Shown: positions 1 through 8,347, counted from the stretch's first letter. The stretch is 36,250 bases of DNA from Halomonas alkalisoli (GCF_021412585.1 NZ_JAKCMI010000035.1:1-36250); one strand, 5' to 3'. Translations and numbers: made by a program. The notes: a model not told the origin generated them from the letters alone.

Positions 1-1
1 C

Positions 2-1600
2 CTGATGCAGCAGGCCAATGAGGCGGAACAGGAACTGACGGTATGTGTGGTGGAGAAAGGCTCCGAGGTGGGGGCTCACATCCTCTCGGGCGCCGTCTTC
101 GAACCCCGTGCCCTGGCCGAACTCTTTCCCGACTGGGAAGAGCGCGGCGCCCCGCTCACCACGCCGGCCATTCGTGACGAGCTCTACCTGCTCAAGGATG
201 CCGAGAAGGCCCAGAAGCTGCCCAACGCCCTGGTGCCCAAGAGCATGCACAATACCGGCGGCCAGAACCACGGTGGAGAGTCAGCCCGCTACGTGATCAG
301 CGCCGGCAACCTCTGCCGCTGGCTGGCCGAGCAGGCGGAAGGACTCGGCGTGGAGGTCTTCCCCGGCTTCGCCGCCCAGGACGTGATCCAGGACGAAGAT
401 GGCACGGTCCGGGGCATCCTGATCGGCGACATGGGCGTTGCGGCCGATGGCACGCCAAAGGATAGCCATATGCCGGGCATGGAGCTGCGGGCCAAGTACA
501 CCCTGTTTGCCGAAGGCTCCCGTGGCCATCTGGGCAAGCGGCTGATCGAACAGTTCAAGCTGGACGAGGGGCGTGACCCGCAGCACTACGGTATCGGCCT
601 CAAGGAGCTGTGGGATATCCCCGCCGAGAAGCACGAGCCGGGCCTGGTGCTGCACGGCTCCGGCTGGCCGCTGGCAAAGGACACCCACGGCGGCTGGTTC
701 CTCTATCACGCCGAGAACCAGCAGGTGGTGGTCGGCCTGATCATGGACCTTTCCTACCAGAACCCCTGGCTGTCGCCCTTCGACGAATTCCAGCGCATGA
801 AGCATCACCCGGTGCTCAAGCAGCACCTGGAAGGCGGCAAGCGGGTCGCCTACGGCGCTCGCGCCATCACCAAGGGTGGCCTGAACTGCCTGCCGAAGAT
901 GACCTTCCCCGGTGGCCTGCTGATCGGTTGCGACGCCGGCACCCTGAACTTCGCCAAGATCAAGGGCCTGCATACCGCCATGAAGTCGGGCCTGGTGGCG
1001 GCCGAGGCGATCTTCGAGGCCATCGCGTCTGGCGATGAGGGCGGCCAGGAACTCACCGCCTTCACCGAGAAGTGGGAGCAGAGCTGGGCCTACGCCGAAC
1101 TCAAGGAGAGCGCCAGCTTCGGCCCCGCGATCCACAAGTACGGCACCGTGGGCGGCGGCGCCTACAATTTCGTCAATCAGCTGCTGGGCGGCAAGCTGCC
1201 CAACCTCCACGACACGACGCCGGATCATGCGGCGCTCAAGCCCGCCAGTGAGTTCGAGAAGATCGACTACCCCAAGCCGGACGGCAAGCTCTCCTTCGAC
1301 AAGCTCTCTTCGGTGTTCCTGTCGAACACCAACCACGAGGAAGACCAGCCCTGTCATCTGAAGCTCAAGGATCCGGAGCTACCGATCCGCGAGAACCTGC
1401 CCAAGTATGCCGAGCCGGCCCAGCGCTACTGTCCGGCGGGTGTCTATGAGGTAATCGAGGGTGACGACGGCAAGCCGCAGTTCCAGATCAACTTCCAGAA
1501 CTGTGTGCACTGCAAGACCTGCGATATCAAGGACCCGGCCCAAAACATCACCTGGGTGGCACCGGAAGGGGGAGGTGGGCCCAATTACCCGAATATGTAG
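2..1600 (+). CDS. Electron transfer flavoprotein-ubiquinone oxidoreductase, 5'-truncated by the window
   Basis: This membrane-associated FAD and 4Fe-4S enzyme passes electrons from reduced electron transfer flavoprotein (fatty acid, amino acid, sarcosine and dimethylglycine dehydrogenases) to ubiquinone. The frame is open to the left edge, and only about 20-30 N-terminal residues with the first FAD-binding glycines are missing; the visible part (about 532 residues) matches the family's usual 540-560. The flavin-domain stretches VVEKGSEVGAHILSGAV and GLLIGCDAGTLNFAKIKG are typical. Near the C-terminus the cluster cysteines are visible in RYCPAGVYE and in NCVHCKTCDIKDP, followed by the family ending PEGGGGPNYPNM. 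It appears intact downstream of the edge. Its 3' flank changes abruptly to AT-rich DNA and an IS21 remnant, so its original downstream neighbour is probably gone. Confidence 0.96.
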   Translation: MMQQANEAEQELTVCVVEKGSEVGAHILSGAVFEPRALAELFPDWEERGAPLTTPAIRDELYLLKDAEKAQKLPNALVPKSMHNTGGQNHGGESARYVISAGNLCRWLAEQAEGLGVEVFPGFAAQDVIQDEDGTVRGILIGDMGVAADGTPKDSHMPGMELRAKYTLFAEGSRGHLGKRLIEQFKLDEGRDPQHYGIGLKELWDIPAEKHEPGLVLHGSGWPLAKDTHGGWFLYHAENQQVVVGLIMDLSYQNPWLSPFDEFQRMKHHPVLKQHLEGGKRVAYGARAITKGGLNCLPKMTFPGGLLIGCDAGTLNFAKIKGLHTAMKSGLVAAEAIFEAIASGDEGGQELTAFTEKWEQSWAYAELKESASFGPAIHKYGTVGGGAYNFVNQLLGGKLPNLHDTTPDHAALKPASEFEKIDYPKPDGKLSFDKLSSVFLSNTNHEEDQPCHLKLKDPELPIRENLPKYAEPAQRYCPAGVYEVIEGDDGKPQFQINFQNCVHCKTCDIKDPAQNITWVAPEGGGGPNYPNM

Positions 1601-1660
1601 CTTTTATTATGACATGTTGCTGTTCTAGTGTGGTGGTTCTCAAGTTCACATAATTAATTT

Positions 1661-1704
1661 GTCTTGTCCTTATTATGGATTCAAGTCCATAACAAAGACA
1701 AGGC
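1661..1704. terminator. Palindrome after the ETF-QO gene, possible terminator
   Basis: A perfect 7-bp inverted repeat, TTATGGA (1673-1679) and TCCATAA (1686-1692), has a 6-nt loop. Outside a 4/4 internal loop, a second 6-bp match pairs CTTGTC (1663-1668) with GACAAG (1697-1702). It could end ETF-QO transcription, but there is no T-run. The right outer arm lies in sequence that still reads as IstA (DKAKA), so the outer pairing may be chance. Confidence 0.35.
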
Positions 1705-2411
1705 CAAGGCATAAGCCGGTGTGCGGCTGGTGGAGCGCTGGATCCTGGCCCGCCTACGACACTACACCGTCTCCACGCTGGCCTCACTGAGCCAGACCAT
1801 TCGCGAGTTGCTGAAAGACCTCAGCTGGCGCGACCTGCTCGAGGCCATCGATCGACGGGCGCTGCGCGCCCTACCGGAGACGCCTTACGAGTACGCCGAG
1901 TGGCCCAAGGCCAAGCCCGGCATAGACTACCACCTCGACATCAACAAGCACCGCCTCGACCGGCTGCTCAAGGCCGCAGAGCTGCGCGTCACGGCCAGCG
2001 TTGAGGACATTGATTACTGCAACCCCCATGGCCTGGAGCGGGGCCGCATGGCGCCGCTTGCGACCGGCGAGTGGTTTAGCCAGGGACTGAAGCTATGCCT
2101 TACCGACCCACCGAGCGCGGCAAGACATTACGGGCCTGCGTCCTTGGCAACCAGGCCCCGCAGGCACTACCTGCGGGTGCCACGCCTGTTCGAGCAGTTG
2201 CGCATCGCCCAGGGAGATGGCTCCGGCGCCTGTCTGATGGGGCAGTTGCAGAAGACTGACCTGCCGATCCTCGACTCTGATCGCCAGCCAGCTGCCCATC
2301 GAGCACTGGCATGACTACATCGGCGCTGCGACGGTGGCCGACGCCATCCTGGACCGGCTGCTGCATAGCGCCCACCGCCTGACATTCAAAGGCGAACTGA
2401 TGTGCAAGAAC
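1691..2411 (+). pseudogene. IS21-family remnant: istA 3' piece joined to a broken istB
   Basis: The stretch carries decayed IS21-type transposition genes. Codons from 1694 read KDKAKA, then an in-frame stop TAA at 1712-1714, then LVERWILARLR and TPYEYAEW, which are typical of the C-terminal part of IstA. About residue 78 of this frame (nt 1952) the reading passes directly into IstB (LDRLLKAAELR, ASVEDIDY), so the istA end and the istB start have been lost. IstB's Walker A (GKT at 2119-2127) is only in a different frame. The original frame resumes at YLRVPRLFEQLRIA (from 2168) and stops making sense after LPILD. A third frame from 2274 gives TLIASQLPIEHWHDYIG through KGELMCKN; the segment between was deleted. 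With three frames, a stop and internal deletions it cannot encode an active transposase. No terminal inverted repeats were found. Confidence 0.85.
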
Positions 2412-2451
2412 ACAGCTGCAGGAACAATAGAAGTTGATCCATCCAAACTCT

Positions 2452-3786
2452 TCAGCTTACAAAACCTGAACCAGCGAGAGAGCGGGGAACAACTCGGTCG
2501 CGATCGCCGGAATGAGCGGTTACGATTGCCGGAATACGCACAGGGTTCTTTGAACATGCATCAGAAACTGCGTTGATGGCAGGCTCAACAAGGTCGGCCA
2601 CCTTGGTCAGGGCCTGCTTCCGTTCTTCAAAATAGTCATACCGATCATACACGCCTTCTATACCCTTGGGCTTGTGGTTCAGGCAACGTTCAGCGACATG
2701 CCCTGGTACGCCCACGGCAGCCAGCAAGCTGCGGCAGGTACGGCGAAGATCATGTACCGTGAACTCGGCGATGTCGCCCATTTTGTTCTTCGGCTGCAGT
2801 TTCTTTCCGGGTTCCTTGCCGAACAGCTTGGCAATGGCGCGATTCAGGGTGTCCTTGCCCATGTGTGGCCGCTTACCGCTCCGACGGCTAGGGAAGACGT
2901 AGGGCGAGCCGCATGCGCGGATCTTGAGCTCTTCCAGCCAGCGCACGGCCTGAGGAGGCAGGGGGATAACGATCCCCGCGCCTGTCTTGCTTCGCTCACC
3001 GGACAGATTCCACCGCTTACCCTTCAGATCAAATTCTGACCACTGGGCCTCGGTCAGCTCGGTCTTGCGTACCCCCAGGACGAGCAGCAGCGCGCACGCG
3101 AGGTAGTTGTCTCGGGTGAAGCTTTCTCGGTTGTTCCTGAAGATTTGAAAGACTTGGTGAATCTCCTCGATGGTGAGGGCGCGGTCACGGCTTTTCTCGA
3201 TACCGCCGGCGTCGTTGACGCTAAAGGCAGCCGCCGGGTTGTAGGTGAGCAGCCCCAGCTTGATGGCGTGATTGAACAGCTGCTTCAGGTACATCAGGGT
3301 GTCGTTGGCGATGGCCGGCCGCCCGCTGCTGGCAACCTTGCGGATGAGGTCTCGCACGTCCATGGGGGTGACCTTCTCCAGGGCCTGGTACCCGATGGAT
3401 GGGGCGACCTCCTTCTCGAAGATGCGCTTCGGGATGCGTGGGTGCTTGAGACGCTTCTCCAGATCGTGGTACCAGTCGTCGAACAGCTCCCTGACGGTGT
3501 GGATAACGATCTGCTCTTCCCGCTTGCGCTCCTCGACGGGGTCGATGCCGCTCCGGATGGCCCTCTGAGCCTCGACAGCTTGCTCACGGGCCTCAGCCAA
3601 GGATAGGTTCGCGCACTTGTCCAGCGTCAGCTCACGGCGCTTTCCAGCGAGCGTGTACCGATGCATCCAGTAGGGAGCGCCCTTTTTGGGGATCATCAGG
3701 TACAGGCCGCTTCCATCGCTGTAGCGGCCAGGTGCACCGTCCTTGATCAGGGACTGGACCTTCTTGGCGGTAAAGCTCCCCATCAT
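2452..3786 (-). CDS. P4-type tyrosine recombinase / integrase
   Basis: The 444-residue protein is a site-specific recombinase. The N-terminal DUF4102 arm-binding domain (about 1-90, GRYSDGSGLYLMIPKKGAPYW) is followed by a core-binding domain (about 95-195) and a catalytic domain (about 200-390). Catalytic residues are all visible: Arg240 (VLGVRKTEL), Lys267, His345 and Arg348 (VHDLRRT), His371 (CLNHK), and a nucleophile tyrosine probably Tyr380 in GVYDRYDY. The last ~45 residues run past the usual family end and may be read-through into junction DNA. Two adjacent ATGs (3786 and 3783) follow an AGGAGG site; the second has the better 5-nt spacing. The gene lies between the IS21 remnant and the 3' end of yicC, reading away from yicC. 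This suits an island integrase that uses the yicC end as attachment site, as known for SXT/R391-mobilised islands. No other island cargo remains. Confidence 0.93.
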   Translation of the reverse strand: MMGSFTAKKVQSLIKDGAPGRYSDGSGLYLMIPKKGAPYWMHRYTLAGKRRELTLDKCANLSLAEAREQAVEAQRAIRSGIDPVEERKREEQIVIHTVRELFDDWYHDLEKRLKHPRIPKRIFEKEVAPSIGYQALEKVTPMDVRDLIRKVASSGRPAIANDTLMYLKQLFNHAIKLGLLTYNPAAAFSVNDAGGIEKSRDRALTIEEIHQVFQIFRNNRESFTRDNYLACALLLVLGVRKTELTEAQWSEFDLKGKRWNLSGERSKTGAGIVIPLPPQAVRWLEELKIRACGSPYVFPSRRSGKRPHMGKDTLNRAIAKLFGKEPGKKLQPKNKMGDIAEFTVHDLRRTCRSLLAAVGVPGHVAERCLNHKPKGIEGVYDRYDYFEERKQALTKVADLVEPAINAVSDACSKNPVRIPAIVTAHSGDRDRVVPRSLAGSGFVS

Positions 3787-4133
3787 CCCCTCCTGGCAAG
3801 TGCCATCAAAAATTTGAAACGAATGTTTGATTTCTTGGTGGCCAAGGTCGGGTGTCGCTCATCAACTACATGATTAGCCAGCCTCTGGCGCCTGGCTTGC
3901 AGGGGAGGGCGGTCACTGGAAAGCATGGCCATGCCCGGGTGGGAGCGTTTGAAGTGGGGAGTACCCATGGGGAAATTTCGCCTTTTTGGTGGGGAGTACG
4001 CCGGTGTACTCCCCATTGTACTCCCCATCTGGCGCGGGCTTAAGCTAGATCTTCGTAGACAACCGTAGACAATGGATGCTTTATTTTGCTGTAAAAATAA
4101 TGATTTGCGGAACCAGGTGGATCGGCGTGGACA
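3787..4133. other. Integrase upstream region / putative attachment region
   Basis: About 350 bases separate the integrase start from the yicC stop and hold no convincing gene. They contain the cluster of TGGGGAGTAC repeats (3955-4027) and, closer to yicC, a short direct repeat CGTAGACAA at 4054-4062 and 4064-4072. The part from 4072 to about 4110 is visibly AT-rich. By position this should include the integrase promoter and one island end (att site), but no matching copy of the yicC end was seen on the ETF-QO side, so the exact core is undetermined. Confidence 0.4.
3955..4027. repeat. Four copies of a 10-bp repeat in direct and inverted orientation
   Basis: TGGGGAGTAC occurs at 3955-3964 and 3990-3999, and its reverse complement GTACTCCCCA at 4006-4015 and 4018-4027. 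Copies two and three form a perfect 10-bp hairpin around a 6-nt loop. The position just upstream of a tyrosine integrase suggests arm-type binding sites or an operator of that integrase. The function is inferred from placement only. Confidence 0.75.
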
Positions 4134-5015
4134 TCACTCGATATTCTGGATCTGTTCGCGCATCTGTTCGATCAGCACTTTCAGTTCCACCGCACAGCGG
4201 GTGGTGTTGGCGACCACGGACTTCGACGACAGGGTGTTGGCTTCGCGGTTGAGTTCCTGCATCAGGAAGTCCAGTCGGCGGCCCATGGGACCCTTCTGTC
4301 CCAGCTGGCGCTCCACTTCGGTGACGTGTGTCGCCAGGCGGTCGAGCTCCTCGTCGACGTCGGCCTTCTGGGCCAGCAGGACCAGCTCGGCCTCGAGGCG
4401 CTGGGGGTCGAGTTCCGCCTTGACCGAATCGAGGCGTTCCAGCAGCTGGGTACGCTGGCGCTCCAGTATCGTCGGCATCAGGCGGCGCACCTCGGTCACC
4501 TGCTCGCGCACGCCGACCAGCCGGTCGCGGATAAGGGCGGCGAGTTTCTCGCCCTCCCGGGCCCGAGCCTCGATCAGTTCGTCGAGAGCCGCCTGGAAGA
4601 GCGCATTGGCCTCGGCCTTTACCGCATCCAGGTCCACGCCCTGGGCATCGAGCACCCCGGGGTGCTCGAGTAGCGCCAGGGCGTCGGGCATTGGCGCCTC
4701 GGGCAGGGCTTCACGCACTTCGCCGATGGCGTCGGCAAGGGCGCTGAGGCGTGGGCGGTTGACCGCCAGGGTTTCACTGACGCTGGTAGGGTCGAAGCGC
4801 AGGTTGCACTCCACCTTGCCGCGGGCCAGCCGGGTGCGCAGGGTTTCGCGGAAGGCGGGCTCCAGATCGCGCAGGGCTTCGGGCAGCCGGAAATGGGGCT
4901 CCAGGTAGCGCTGGTTTACCGAGCGCAGCTCCAGCTGCAGGCTGCCCCACTCGTCTTCCCGGCTCTGGCGGGCGAAAGCGGTCATGCTGTGAACTCTGTT
5001 GCGGCTGTCAGCCAT
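4134..5015 (-). CDS. yicC: YicC family endoribonuclease
   Basis: The 293-residue protein belongs to the YicC family (YicC_N plus DUF1732), cytoplasmic metal-dependent endoribonucleases; in E. coli YicC promotes decay of the small RNA RyhB. The start region MTAFAR, the motif [16 protein letters not shown] (about 31-46), the central acidic helices and the canonical C-terminal end [12 protein letters not shown] are all present, and length is normal. The start at 5015 is supported by GGGGAG five bases upstream. It is divergent from rph, a pairing conserved in many proteobacteria. Its stop abuts the putative integrase attachment region; the C-terminus is intact, as expected if an island inserted at the 3' end and restored the reading frame. 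Confidence 0.95.
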   Translation of the reverse strand: MADSRNRVHSMTAFARQSREDEWGSLQLELRSVNQRYLEPHFRLPEALRDLEPAFRETLRTRLARGKVECNLRFDPTSVSETLAVNRPRLSALADAIGEVREALPEAPMPDALALLEHPGVLDAQGVDLDAVKAEANALFQAALDELIEARAREGEKLAALIRDRLVGVREQVTEVRRLMPTILERQRTQLLERLDSVKAELDPQRLEAELVLLAQKADVDEELDRLATHVTEVERQLGQKGPMGRRLDFLMQELNREANTLSSKSVVANTTRCAVELKVLIEQMREQIQNIE

Positions 5016-5159
5016 AGCGACTCCCCGATACAGCGAGCTGCGGCCATTCAGCCGCAGCGGGTGAAATGTCTGGCAAGGAGTGTACCCGATTCGGGGCGCC
5101 GACCGTGTAGAATGGCCGCTTTTCCGACCTCACTCCCAACCCAAGTATTGAGAGGTAAC

Positions 5160-5897
5160 ATGGCTTCTGACCTCAAGCGCTCCAGTGGACGACGGCCCGA
5201 CCAGCCTCGCGAGATTCGGCTCACCCGTGACTATACGCGCCATGCCGAGGGTTCCGTGCTGGTGGAGTTCGGCGACACCAAGGTGCTGTGCAACGCCAGC
5301 GTGGAAGCCGGGGTCCCCCGCTGGCTGCGTGGCAAGGGGCAGGGATGGGTGACCGCCGAATACGGCATGCTGCCACGTGCGACCCATACCCGCAGCGGGC
5401 GTGAGGCGACGCGGGGCAAGCAGGGGGGCCGGACGCTGGAGATCCAGCGCCTGATCGGACGCTCGCTGCGCGCCTCGGTGAACCTGAAGAAGCTGGGCGA
5501 ATTCACCATTACCGTGGATTGCGATGTCATTCAGGCCGATGGCGGCACCCGCACCGCCTCGATCACCGGCGGCTGCGTGGCGTTGATCGATGCGATCCGC
5601 TACCTGCAGCGCGAGAAGAAGATCAAGGGCGACCCCTTCGAGCAGCTGGTCAGCTCGGTGTCGGTGGGTATCGTCAAGGGTGTGCCGGTGGTCGATCTGG
5701 ACTACCCCGAAGACAGCGGCGCCGATACCGACATGAACGTGGTAATGGCCCAGAAGGGCGGCTTGATCGAAGTGCAGGGCACCGCCGAGGCGGGCACCTT
5801 CTCCCGTGCCGAGCTCAACGCCATGCTCGACCTGGCCGAGAAGGCCGGCGCCGATCTATTCGCCCACCAGCAGGAAGCGCTGGGTATTCGACGCTGA
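5160..5897 (+). CDS. rph: Ribonuclease PH
   Basis: RNase PH is a phosphorolytic 3'-to-5' exoribonuclease that trims tRNA 3' ends and acts as a hexameric ring. The 245-residue protein matches the family's usual ~238-245. Visible motifs include the N-terminal [12 protein letters not shown], the phosphate-site region around [20 protein letters not shown] (about 79-98), and the core [21 protein letters not shown] followed by [18 protein letters not shown]. The start at ATG 5160 is set by family alignment and an AGAGG site 5 bases upstream; the frame is open further up to 4893, but that stretch overlaps yicC on the other strand. A possible -10 (TAGAAT, 5108-5113) lies in the yicC-rph gap without a clear -35. 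Confidence 0.97.
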   Translation: MASDLKRSSGRRPDQPREIRLTRDYTRHAEGSVLVEFGDTKVLCNASVEAGVPRWLRGKGQGWVTAEYGMLPRATHTRSGREATRGKQGGRTLEIQRLIGRSLRASVNLKKLGEFTITVDCDVIQADGGTRTASITGGCVALIDAIRYLQREKKIKGDPFEQLVSSVSVGIVKGVPVVDLDYPEDSGADTDMNVVMAQKGGLIEVQGTAEAGTFSRAELNAMLDLAEKAGADLFAHQQEALGIRR

Positions 5898-5921
5898 GAA
5901 CGCCTGTCCTGCACCGGATAA

Positions 5922-6035
5922 GATGAGCGCCGGGGGCGAGGCGGAGCGAGGGTCTTTTGCCATGGATGGCAAAAGTAGCGCCCATGGATGGGTTCACAGC
6001 GCCCTCGCGCAGCCTTGTCGCCGGTAAAGCTCATC
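5922..6035. repeat. REP-like extragenic palindrome
   Basis: A roughly 114-bp imperfect palindrome is bounded by GATGAGC (5922-5928) and GCTCATC (6029-6035). It contains a perfect 9-bp hairpin CTTTTGCCA / TGGCAAAAG (5954-5975) and a smaller CCCAT / ATGGG hairpin (5981-5992). It sits in the rph downstream gap with no coding potential. Layout and location are those of dispersed extragenic palindromes; copy number elsewhere cannot be seen here. Confidence 0.6.
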
Positions 6036-6066
6036 CCTGCGACTCTGCAGGTTCAGGAAGCTTCAT

Positions 6067-6104
6067 ACGCATTGCGCCGGCCTTGATAGGCCGGCGCAAT
6101 GCGT
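6067..6104. terminator. Bidirectional terminator between rph and the crc-like gene
   Basis: A perfect 16-bp inverted repeat (6067-6082 and 6089-6104) with a 6-nt loop TTGATA lies between two convergent genes. The stem is very GC-rich. No long T-run follows on either side, so termination strength is uncertain. Confidence 0.6.
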
Positions 6105-6137
6105 TCCGGGCAGGCCCGGCCGCGACGTAAGGGAGCG

Positions 6138-6905
6138 TCAGAGCGTCAGGTCGTACTCGACGAATAGCGGGGCGAACTCGCTGAAGGTGGCGTCGTAGTC
6201 GATCCAGGCGTCGGTCACGTGTCGACGCAGGTTGGGGCCGACGATCTGGTAGTCGATGCGCCAGCCTTCCTGACGCGAGCGCGGCTCGTCCTGGTCGAGC
6301 TTGGGCCACCAGGTGTATTCGCCGGCGTCGCGGTTGATCTCGCGGAAGGTATCGATGAAGCCGGTGGGACCGAACACCTGGTCCATCCAGGCGCGCTCCT
6401 CGGGCTTGAAGCCCGGGGTCGCCTGGTTATCCGCCCAGTTTTCCAGATCGATGGTCTTGTGGGCGATGTGCCAGGTGCCGCAGATGATGTACTCGCGGCG
6501 CTTGCGGGCCATCTTCGACAGGTATTCCTGATACTGCGCCATGAAGGCCTGCTTGGCGGCGTAGTCGCTGCCGTCGGGCATCAGGAAGCTGACGATGCTG
6601 AAGCGGTCGTAGTCGGCCTGCAGGAAGCGGGCTTCATGGTCGCACTGGGGAAAGCCCAGTCCGTACATGATCGCCTTGGGAATCTTGCGGCAGTAGATAC
6701 CCACGCCGGAGAAACCGTCCTGCTCGGCATCCAGGAAGTAGCCTTCGTAGCCTTCCGGATAGAGAATACTGTCGTCCAGCTCGAAGCTCTTGGCCTTGAG
6801 GTTCTGGACGCAGATGACATCGGCATCCTGTTCGGCCAGCCAGTCGAGGAAGCCTCGACCGACGGCTTCTCGGATTCCGTTGACATTGATGGTGGCAATT
6901 TTCAT
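6138..6905 (-). CDS. crc: Crc-like protein (exonuclease III fold with a degenerate active site)
   Basis: The 255-residue protein has the exonuclease III / endonuclease-exonuclease-phosphatase fold from MKIATINVNGIREAV to EYDLTL, but key catalytic residues are replaced. The metal-binding Glu of QETK is Asn35 (VQNLK). The Asp-x-Asn of the GDWNIAH motif is Thr144 and His146 (GTWHIAH). The terminal Ser-Asp-His is Ser242-Glu243-Phe244; Asp218 (WRIDY) is kept. Pseudomonas Crc, the Hfq partner in catabolite repression, shows the same degeneration (its GSLYVAH motif) and lies in the same place between rph and pyrE. I therefore call a Crc-type protein rather than a nuclease. The start at 6905 is set by alignment and AAAGGGA upstream; an earlier overlapping ATG is out of frame. 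It is divergent from pyrE and convergent with rph. Whether it regulates catabolism in this organism is inferred. Confidence 0.83.
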   Translation of the reverse strand: MKIATINVNGIREAVGRGFLDWLAEQDADVICVQNLKAKSFELDDSILYPEGYEGYFLDAEQDGFSGVGIYCRKIPKAIMYGLGFPQCDHEARFLQADYDRFSIVSFLMPDGSDYAAKQAFMAQYQEYLSKMARKRREYIICGTWHIAHKTIDLENWADNQATPGFKPEERAWMDQVFGPTGFIDTFREINRDAGEYTWWPKLDQDEPRSRQEGWRIDYQIVGPNLRRHVTDAWIDYDATFSEFAPLFVEYDLTL

Positions 6906-7037
6906 ACATGGTCCCTTTGACGTCGCGCGTGTATGATACCCGACGTTTCGACGTTTGGGTAAATGGCCCGCAGCGATAATCGTGATAAGGCGCAGATTCC
7001 AGTGAATTTCGGGCCTGTAGAGAGTGAGGGAAGCGCC

Positions 7038-7715
7038 GTGTCGGCCAGCATGCAAGCCTACCAGCGAAATTTTATCGAATTTGCCATCGAACAGGGCGTC
7101 CTGAAGTTCGGTGAATTCACGCTCAAGTCGGGCCGTGTCAGCCCCTATTTCTTCAATGCCGGCCTGTTTCGCAGCGGCCGCGCCCTGGCCCGCCTGGGCC
7201 GCTTCTACGCCAGTGCCATCGAGGCCAGCCAACTGCCGGTGGACGTGCTGTTCGGCCCCGCCTACAAGGGTATTCCCCTCGCTGCCACGACCGCGGTGGC
7301 CCTGGCCGATCATCATGACCGCGACCTGCCCTTCGCCTTTAATCGCAAGGAGGCCAAGGCGCACGGCGAGGGTGGTAATATCGTCGGTGCCGAGCTGGCG
7401 GGACGTATCCTGATCATCGATGATGTCATCACCGCCGGCACCGCCATCCGTGAAGTCATGACCCTGATCGAGGCCGCTGGCGCGGAGGCGGTGGGTGTGG
7501 TGATCGCCCTGGATCGTCAGGAGCGAGGCGCCGACGAAGGAAAGGGCCAGAGCGCCATTCAGGAGGTCGAGGCGCGTTATGGCATGCCGGTCATCAGTAT
7601 CGTGACGCTGGATATGGTACTCGCCTACCTGGAAGAGCAGGGCGGCGAGGCGTTCAGCGGCCATGCCGAGGCCATCCGCGACTACCGTGCCCGCTACGGT
7701 ATCGCTGTCGATTAG
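7038..7715 (+). CDS. pyrE: Orotate phosphoribosyltransferase
   Basis: PyrE joins orotate and PRPP to give orotidine 5'-phosphate in pyrimidine synthesis. The protein carries [40 protein letters not shown], the flexible-loop [13 protein letters not shown] and the PRPP-binding motif [13 protein letters not shown]. The frame is open from 6963, but family alignment starts near MQAYQRNF (ATG 7050). GTG at 7038 has GAGGGA 6 bases upstream, whereas ATG 7050 is too far from it, so I chose GTG 7038 (225 residues; E. coli 213). It is divergent from the crc-like gene, the order seen in Pseudomonas. A 10-15 residue insertion around DEGKGQ is a mild length variant. Confidence 0.95.
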   Translation: MSASMQAYQRNFIEFAIEQGVLKFGEFTLKSGRVSPYFFNAGLFRSGRALARLGRFYASAIEASQLPVDVLFGPAYKGIPLAATTAVALADHHDRDLPFAFNRKEAKAHGEGGNIVGAELAGRILIIDDVITAGTAIREVMTLIEAAGAEAVGVVIALDRQERGADEGKGQSAIQEVEARYGMPVISIVTLDMVLAYLEEQGGEAFSGHAEAIRDYRARYGIAVD

Positions 7716-7752
7716 TCGTTGTCGATGAGATGTCACCAATAAGGAGCATTCG

Positions 7753-8322
7753 ATGAAGACCCTCACGAGACAGTTTGCCCTTGCCACCTTCGCTGGCGCC
7801 CTTCTGGCAACGACCGGGGCACACGCGGCTTCCGGCAGCCTGGACTTGAACCTGGGCCCGGATGCGGTGCAGTTCGAGGCCAACGGCGAGCTGACACAGG
7901 GCGTCGCTCTGGGGGGTGGCGTGCTCCACAGCGACTATCGTGACGATGCCACGATCTATCATGCCCAGCTGCTTGGCGTTCAGCGCAATCGCGACCGGGA
8001 TATCGGCGTAGGGGCCCGCTGGACCCAATACGATACCGATCATGGCAACGGCGGCGGCCTGGGCCTGGGGGGTTATGGCTATGTCTTCCTGCCCCAGATG
8101 CCCGATGTCTCGGTGGGTGGCTATGGCTTCTATACGCCCAGCGTGGTGACCAGCAGTGACCTGGACGACGGCTACGAGGTGGGTGTTCGTGCCCGTTACT
8201 CCTTTACCCCCAACGTGGATGGCTACGTGGGCCTGCGCCAGGCGGCGGCCGATTTCGACAATGGTCGCGGCAACCGCACCCTGGACCGGGGCGCGCAGGT
8301 GGGCGTGCGCCTGAGTTTCTGA
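7753..8322 (+). CDS. YfaZ-like outer membrane beta-barrel protein
   Basis: The 189-residue protein has a signal peptide (1-26, basic MKTLTRQF then a hydrophobic core ending AHA) and then alternating short beta strands ending in a C-terminal phenylalanine (VGVRLSF), the usual outer-membrane barrel signature. The pattern of [24 protein letters not shown] and [16 protein letters not shown] resembles YfaZ-family proteins, whose role is unknown. AAGGAG stands 6 bases before the ATG. A GC-rich hairpin follows at 8348-8369, so it is probably transcribed alone or with pyrE (37-base gap). Function beyond a small porin-like barrel cannot be stated. Confidence 0.8.
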   Translation: MKTLTRQFALATFAGALLATTGAHAASGSLDLNLGPDAVQFEANGELTQGVALGGGVLHSDYRDDATIYHAQLLGVQRNRDRDIGVGARWTQYDTDHGNGGGLGLGGYGYVFLPQMPDVSVGGYGFYTPSVVTSSDLDDGYEVGVRARYSFTPNVDGYVGLRQAAADFDNGRGNRTLDRGAQVGVRLSF

Positions 8323-8347
8323 TACCGGCAAAATCCCCACTGTGTCG

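Noticed and set aside
1721..2314. A 197-residue intact protein
   Set aside because: It is a chimera of an IstA end and IstB pieces with frame changes, and an in-frame stop stands just upstream; better described as an IS21 remnant.
3955..4027. CRISPR array
   Set aside because: The repeats are only 10 bp, occur in both orientations and have irregular spacing; no cas gene is near.
6138..6905. Naming this gene xthA (active exonuclease III)
   Set aside because: Several metal-binding and catalytic residues are replaced and the gene context is that of crc.
6906..7883. Upstream extension of the crc-like frame over pyrE
   Set aside because: The open frame runs to 7883 but the extra part is opposite pyrE; the conserved start MKIATINVNG with its ribosome site fixes the start at 6905.
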